Shown: positions 9,012-12,527 of the stretch, in pieces
Layout: each line of letters begins with the position of its first letter
Numbering within the stretch: the first letter of the stretch is position 1
Origin: Treponema sp.
GTDB lineage: Bacteria > Spirochaetota > Spirochaetia > Treponematales > Breznakiellaceae
Direction of reading: 5' to 3'
Length of the DNA stretch: 12,527 bases
Assembly: GCA_031271075.1 (NCBI GenBank)
Contig: JAISWN010000073.1
Span: forward strand, 1-12,527
Notes under the pieces: model-generated
Databases searched by the model: none
Told to the model about the DNA's origin: nothing
What the model saw: only the letters and a program-made list of their open reading frames with translations
Program-made: the position numbers and the translations under genes

Positions 9012-9866
9012 ATGTTACGGGATAATTCCGCCCTAAACCGTACTGTCAATATTTTTCTTAATCTTTTCATGGCTGTTTTTCTTCTCTTGATCTTTATACC
9101 CATGCTCTTTATGTTGAGTGCGTCCTTGATGTCTGCCCGTGAAATTTTCACCATGCCCTATTCTTGGATACCTAAAACCTTCTTCCCCCAAAACTATTAT
9201 AACGCCATTGCGGGAAACGACAGGTCTTTCCTGTTTATACGCAATACGGTTAACTCTCTCTGGGTGGCGGTGCTTACTACGTTCTTTTCGGTTTTGGTTT
9301 CCGCCGCCGCGGGTTACGGCCTGTCCAAATTCAAATTCCGGGGCCGCAACGTGGTGTTTCTGCTCATCATGGGGCGGATGATGATTCCTTTTGAGGCAAT
9401 CATGATCCCCATGTATATTACCGCCGTCAAGCTGGGCCTGCAAAACAGCTTTGCCGGCATGATCCTGCCCTTTATCCTTAACACCTTCGGCCTTTTTCAG
9501 ATGCGCCAGTACCTCATGACCTTTCCTGACGATATGCTTGACGCGGGCAGAATAGACGGCCTTGGCGAATTCGGCATATTTTGGAAACTGGTTTTTAAAA
9601 ATAGCGCCCCGGCCATAGCCACCGCGGCGATACTATGCTTCCGGGGGCAGTGGGACAATTTGTTGTGGCCTCTGCTCATTGCCCAAAAAGAAACCATGAA
9701 AACTATTCCAACCTATATCGTAAAATTCACCGAAGAAAAATATTCCGATGAGGGGGCCATGATGGCGGTAGCGGTCATGGCGAGTATTCCTATAATTATT
9801 CTGTTTGTTTCCCTTTCGCGTTACTTCCTCGGCGGAAGCGCCATGTATTCGGCGGGAAAAGAATAA
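9012..9866 (+). CDS. ABC sugar transporter permease, MalG-like (CUT1)
   Basis: A 284-residue inner-membrane protein with about six hydrophobic segments (near residues 13-38, 82-103, 113-135, 148-165, 198-215 and 250-275). The EAA loop region, about 174-200, reads DMLDAGRIDGLGEFGIFWKLVF. The RIDG core is kept, but the leading EAA is DAG and the usual closing Leu-Pro is replaced by VFKN, so the motif is divergent. ATG 9012 has AGGAG (9002-9006) five bases upstream and follows the previous stop by 13 bases. It completes the second importer. As in the first system, no ATPase is encoded here, so a shared MsmK/UgpC-like ATPase elsewhere is expected. Confidence 0.92.
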   Translation: MLRDNSALNRTVNIFLNLFMAVFLLLIFIPMLFMLSASLMSAREIFTMPYSWIPKTFFPQNYYNAIAGNDRSFLFIRNTVNSLWVAVLTTFFSVLVSAAAGYGLSKFKFRGRNVVFLLIMGRMMIPFEAIMIPMYITAVKLGLQNSFAGMILPFILNTFGLFQMRQYLMTFPDDMLDAGRIDGLGEFGIFWKLVFKNSAPAIATAAILCFRGQWDNLLWPLLIAQKETMKTIPTYIVKFTEEKYSDEGAMMAVAVMASIPIIILFVSLSRYFLGGSAMYSAGKE

Positions 9867-9882
9867 GCGGAGTCCGGGTTCT

Positions 9883-10488
9883 ATGATAAAATGCTGTATC
9901 TTTGACATGGGCGGTGTGATGGTAAGGGATTTTCATATAGCCCCTGAGCTTTTGCCCTTTTTAGGATTTACGGTGAATTCGTTCGCGGAAATTGACAAAC
10001 GCCTCGGCGGGGAACTTCTCCGGCACAGCCGGGGGGAAATAAGCGAAGAAGAGTTCTGGAAACGGTATACTGAAATAACCGGCAGAACGCTTCCCCCCCA
10101 TGACGAAGCGCTGCTCGGCAAATTCTTTCATCCCAGGATGGACGAACCCACGGCAGAGATTGTGCGGGAACTTAAAGCGGCGGGAATACGCGTGGTCGCA
10201 GGTACCAACGTGATAGACGCGCATTACAAGATCCACCGTACACTGGGTCAATACGCCGTTTTTGATAAGGTATACGCATCCCACCTCATGGGCATAGCCA
10301 AACCCGATCCGGCCTTTTATGAGTACATACTCAAGGCGGAAGGGATTAAGGCCGTTGAGGCATTCTTTACCGATGACATGGCCGAAAACGTAAACGCCGC
10401 TTCCGGGGCCAGACTTAACGCTTTTGTGTATACCGGCGCCGCTGCCCTGCGGGAACATCTGCGCTCGATGGAGGTATTGCCAAATTAA
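9883..10488 (+). CDS. HAD-superfamily phosphatase (subfamily IA, YihX-like)
   Basis: A 201-residue protein with all four HAD motifs. Motif I is FDMGGVMV with nucleophile Asp8, where the usual second Asp is Gly, as in DxGG(N)V-type members. Motif II is AGTN with Thr108. Motif III is Lys140 in GIAKPDP, and motif IV is DD at 164-165 in FFTDDMAEN. An alpha-helical cap lies between motifs I and II (about 20-90). This is a cytoplasmic phosphohydrolase probably acting on a small sugar phosphate. The substrate is unknown. ATG 9883 follows the permease stop by 16 bases with a modest GCGGAG site. The open frame extends to 9805 only over the permease 3' end. Its 3' end meets the kinase gene. By context it may dephosphorylate an amino-sugar phosphate, as the HAD enzyme MupP does for MurNAc-6P in Pseudomonas, but the two are not shown to be close relatives. 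Confidence 0.85.
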   Translation: MIKCCIFDMGGVMVRDFHIAPELLPFLGFTVNSFAEIDKRLGGELLRHSRGEISEEEFWKRYTEITGRTLPPHDEALLGKFFHPRMDEPTAEIVRELKAAGIRVVAGTNVIDAHYKIHRTLGQYAVFDKVYASHLMGIAKPDPAFYEYILKAEGIKAVEAFFTDDMAENVNAASGARLNAFVYTGAAALREHLRSMEVLPN

Positions 10489-11413
10489 GGAAAAAAACGG
10501 CGCCATTTTCTTCGGCATTGACGGCGGGGGCACCCATTCCCGGCTGGCTCTTATCGATCAAAACCGGAAAGTCCTTGCCAGGGTGGAGGCGGGGAGCACC
10601 AATATCTATTCGGTCGCCAAAGACGAAGTCCGCGCCAATCTTGAAGCCCTGCTGGACGAGGGTCTCAGGGCCGCAGGGCTCAGGAAAGAGGACCTTGACG
10701 CGGGATGCCTGGGCAGCGCCGGCCTGGGCAGGGAGAAGGATCGGAAACTGTTCCGGGAGTTTTTCCGCTCCATTCTGGGGGAAATCCCGGTAACACTCTG
10801 CGGCGACGGGGAAATTCTCCTCTGCGGGGGCCTCGACAGCCTGGAGGGTTACTGCCTCATCGCCGGGACCGGCTCGGTGGCTTTTGGGAGAACAACCGGC
10901 GGGGAACTGGTCCGTGCCGGGGGCTTCGGCTATATGCTGGGAGACGAGGGGGCCGCCTCATGGATAGGGAAGACCGCCATAGCCCGCTCCCTCCGCGGCG
11001 CCGAGGGCAGGGATCTCCCCACAGCAATGATGGAGGAGATCCTCAAGGCCGCGGGGCTGGAACAGAGCGCCGATCTCATACGCTTCGTGCACCATGACGC
11101 GGACAAAGCGAAAGTGGCCGCCCTGGCGCCCGTAGTAACCGAAGCGGCCCGGCGCGGAGACGCCCTGGCCCTGGATATCCTGAGCGCCGGCGCCGAAGAA
11201 CTCACCCTCCTTGTGAGGAGCGTCCTCGAGAGATCCCCCCATATCAAAAACAAAACCCTGGTTCTGGCCGGCGGGGTCATTGAACACGACGAAATTGTCA
11301 CGGGAAAACTAAAAAAATCCCTGGCGGAAGAATTTCCCTATCTTAGGGTAACCAAACCTTCGGGAAGCGCCTTGGACGGCGCCTGTTTGCTGGCAATGGC
11401 CGCCTCACGCTAA
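10424..11413 (+). CDS. BadF/BadG/BcrA/BcrD-family amino-sugar kinase (NAGK/MurK-like)
   Basis: An ASKHA-fold kinase with the phosphate-1 motif FFGIDGGGTHS near the N-terminus, an Asp in LCGDGE (candidate catalytic base, as in human GlcNAc kinase), phosphate-2 LIAGTGSVAFG, the GFGYMLGDEGAASWIG block, and the adenosine motif LAGGVI. This family includes GlcNAc kinases and MurK of Clostridium acetobutylicum, which phosphorylates MurNAc and GlcNAc at O6. Next to murQ and ABC importers it likely makes MurNAc-6P or GlcNAc-6P (inference). The start is unresolved. The only standard start, GTG 10424, has no ribosome site and would overlap the HAD gene by 65 bases. An ATT at 10484-10486 overlaps the HAD stop by one base, has GGAGG nine bases upstream, and gives a natural 309-residue protein. 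The gene looks more GC-rich than the importer genes. Confidence 0.88.
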   Translation: MCIPAPLPCGNICARWRYCQIKEKNGAIFFGIDGGGTHSRLALIDQNRKVLARVEAGSTNIYSVAKDEVRANLEALLDEGLRAAGLRKEDLDAGCLGSAGLGREKDRKLFREFFRSILGEIPVTLCGDGEILLCGGLDSLEGYCLIAGTGSVAFGRTTGGELVRAGGFGYMLGDEGAASWIGKTAIARSLRGAEGRDLPTAMMEEILKAAGLEQSADLIRFVHHDADKAKVAALAPVVTEAARRGDALALDILSAGAEELTLLVRSVLERSPHIKNKTLVLAGGVIEHDEIVTGKLKKSLAEEFPYLRVTKPSGSALDGACLLAMAASR

Positions 11414-11431
11414 AGAGTCCCTGGGTTCTTT
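11412..11431 (+). terminator. Weak hairpin after the kinase stop
   Basis: AAAGAGTC can pair with GGTTCTTT (two G-T wobbles, loop CCTG), followed by TCTATAATTAATT. The stem is weak and the T run is short, so this is only a possible terminator. The remaining bases up to the IS end at 11509 show no gene. Confidence 0.25.
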
Positions 11432-11508
11432 TCTATAATTAATTGTCCATTTTTATCATAGGAGCATTATAATAACAGTCAACGATGATATAGGCAAACC
11501 GTACAACT

Positions 11509-11529
11509 CAGCAATTCTCAGTTTAGAAA
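11509..11529 (+). repeat. IS terminal inverted repeat, transposase 3' side
   Basis: Begins CAGCAATTCTCAG and ends TTTAGAAA, the exact inverted match of 197-217 over 21 bp. It marks the outer end of the right-hand IS copy. The sequence just outside it differs from that outside the left copy, so the two insertions have different junctions. Confidence 0.8.
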
Positions 11530-11648
11530 TTTTTCATACGGAAAAAGCCTAAAAATAACAAATTGATCGGTTCTATCCTGATGGAAGTCTGTTTTCTCAT
11601 ACATATTTTGCCGATTTGGGGCATTATTTTTTAAATCCCTAACTCCGC

Positions 11649-12527
11649 TCAGGTTAGGCTGTCTATTTCCAGCTTTTTGAACAGTTTCTCGATCCGCTGG
11701 GCTATCTCGCTCCGGTTCCATTCGCCATGTATCTTTACCTGATAAATTGATTTTGCCAGTTCAATAATGTCCTTCGGCGACTCCTTCGATAGCAGGCCTG
11801 CTTTCCGTAACCGGTCATATAATTTGTAATACCCCAACATCGAAAGAAAATTGACAAACAGCCACCCCTCAAGTACATGACGGTTCTGCATATACATGGT
11901 GTCCGCTTTCAAAAACGTTTTATAGCTGTCAAACATCGTTTCTATCGCGTTCCGCTGTTTATACACCTCGTACAGTTGCTGAGCTCCTTGCGGCCCCTCT
12001 GTACGGCAGACAAGCGTCAATGTCCCAAAACGGGCAAGCCGTTCCTGGTATCCTGCCTCGCTATACTCCTCAGGATGGCTTACTATCCTCCCCAGATAAT
12101 CCTCCTCCTCTTCTACCCGCAGCCGTTCATCCAGATAGGTCACCAGGCTTTTCCCTTTCCGTTCATACCGGTAATACCATATAATCCGTCTCTGCCACAT
12201 GAAGTACCGCCCCGTTTTCTTGAAATTTCCACGGGATACCGGTTGGTAATCGATAAGCGGATTGTTCCGGCGCAGGGGTATCAGGTAGCACAGACCCTGC
12301 TGCTCCAGGGCTTTGATATTCTTTTCACTGTAAAAGCCCTTGTCCGCGATAAACACCGCCTCTTTGATATCTAATTCCTTGATACATAAGGACATACAGG
12401 ATATGTCGGTCATGTTCCCGTTGATAAGACGGTAATAGATTGGCCGGGAAAGTTTCGCCTGAAACACGTACATGAGCCTGACCTGCTTCCCAAAATCCCC
12501 CGCCCCGTTATATCCTTTCGCGTTTAT
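11649..12527 (-). CDS. IS4/IS1634-like DDE transposase, C-terminal part
   Basis: An open frame of 292 codons enters from the right edge and ends at TGA 11651-11649. An internal ATG at 12473 is not a real start, because coding continues upstream (INAKGYNGAGDFGKQV). The second catalytic Asp is in FIADKGFYSEKN. The third catalytic residue, Glu, lies in YKQRNAIETMFDSYK, an exact Y-(2)-R-(3)-E-(6)-K signature typical of IS4-group transposases. The C-terminal region with LEGWLFVNFLSMLGYYKLY is also typical. The first catalytic Asp and the N-terminus are beyond the window. Codon usage and base composition look more AT-rich than the cargo genes. It is probably the same element type as the fragment at 1-177. 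Confidence 0.9.
   Translation of the reverse strand: MNAKGYNGAGDFGKQVRLMYVFQAKLSRPIYYRLINGNMTDISCMSLCIKELDIKEAVFIADKGFYSEKNIKALEQQGLCYLIPLRRNNPLIDYQPVSRGNFKKTGRYFMWQRRIIWYYRYERKGKSLVTYLDERLRVEEEEDYLGRIVSHPEEYSEAGYQERLARFGTLTLVCRTEGPQGAQQLYEVYKQRNAIETMFDSYKTFLKADTMYMQNRHVLEGWLFVNFLSMLGYYKLYDRLRKAGLLSKESPKDIIELAKSIYQVKIHGEWNRSEIAQRIEKLFKKLEIDSLT

Larger units (their letters stand above)
11509..12527 (-). mobile_element. 3' end of an IS element, cut by the right edge
   Basis: Begins with the 21-bp terminal repeat, then about 120 bases of AT-rich non-coding DNA, then the 3' part of a DDE transposase gene that runs off the window. A small hairpin (CCTAAC and GTTAGG arms, 11639-11659) overlaps the transposase stop. 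The orientation is the same as the left IS fragment. Confidence 0.75.

Noticed and set aside
11877..12374. 165-codon plus-strand open frame within the right IS
   Set aside because: It is antisense to the transposase, which has an intact catalytic signature. No ribosome site or domain supports it.

Overview
The window reads as part of a bacterial genome, most likely a spirochaete of the Treponema type. The two sugar-binding proteins have signal peptides ending in FA followed by a Gly-rich stretch, which I associate with treponemes. The genes are compact and moderately GC-rich, with strong AGGAGG-type ribosome sites and AT-rich promoter regions. The taxonomic call is an inference with moderate confidence.

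Layout. Positions 1-217 hold the 5' end of an IS element whose transposase runs off the left edge on the minus strand. Positions 11509-12527 hold the 3' end of an IS in the same orientation, running off the right edge. Facing each other across 11.3 kb are two perfect 21-bp inverted copies of one terminal repeat (197-217 and 11509-11529). The cargo is therefore bracketed by what look like two directly oriented copies of one IS. Between them lie two divergent gene groups that part at about 6530-6756.

Leftward group (transcription order): an AmiE-like serine hydrolase (6529-5486); then, behind its own promoter, a sugar-binding protein (5340-4066) and two CUT1 ABC permeases (3920-3006 and 3009-2155); then murQ, the MurNAc-6-phosphate etherase (2138-1210), broken by a one-base frameshift; then an RpiR/MurR-type regulator (1208-306). 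Rightward group: a second sugar-binding protein (6757-8070), two more CUT1 permeases (8099-8998 and 9012-9866), a HAD phosphatase (9883-10488) and a BadF/NAGK-type amino-sugar kinase (ending 11413) whose start codon is unusual. No ABC ATPase, PTS permease or NagZ is present in the window.

How it fits together (inference). The set looks like a PTS-free route for salvaging peptidoglycan amino sugars. ABC importers bring in unphosphorylated MurNAc, MurNAc-peptides or related sugars. The cytoplasmic hydrolase strips the peptide. The kinase makes the 6-phosphate, and MurQ splits MurNAc-6P into GlcNAc-6P and D-lactate. The regulator senses a sugar phosphate. A roughly 70-bp AT-rich block occurs on both sides of the hydrolase gene, each copy carrying a minus-strand -35 box and an upstream palindrome, and may be a shared control site. 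The murQ frameshift means the route may be broken here, unless the lost G is a sequencing error.
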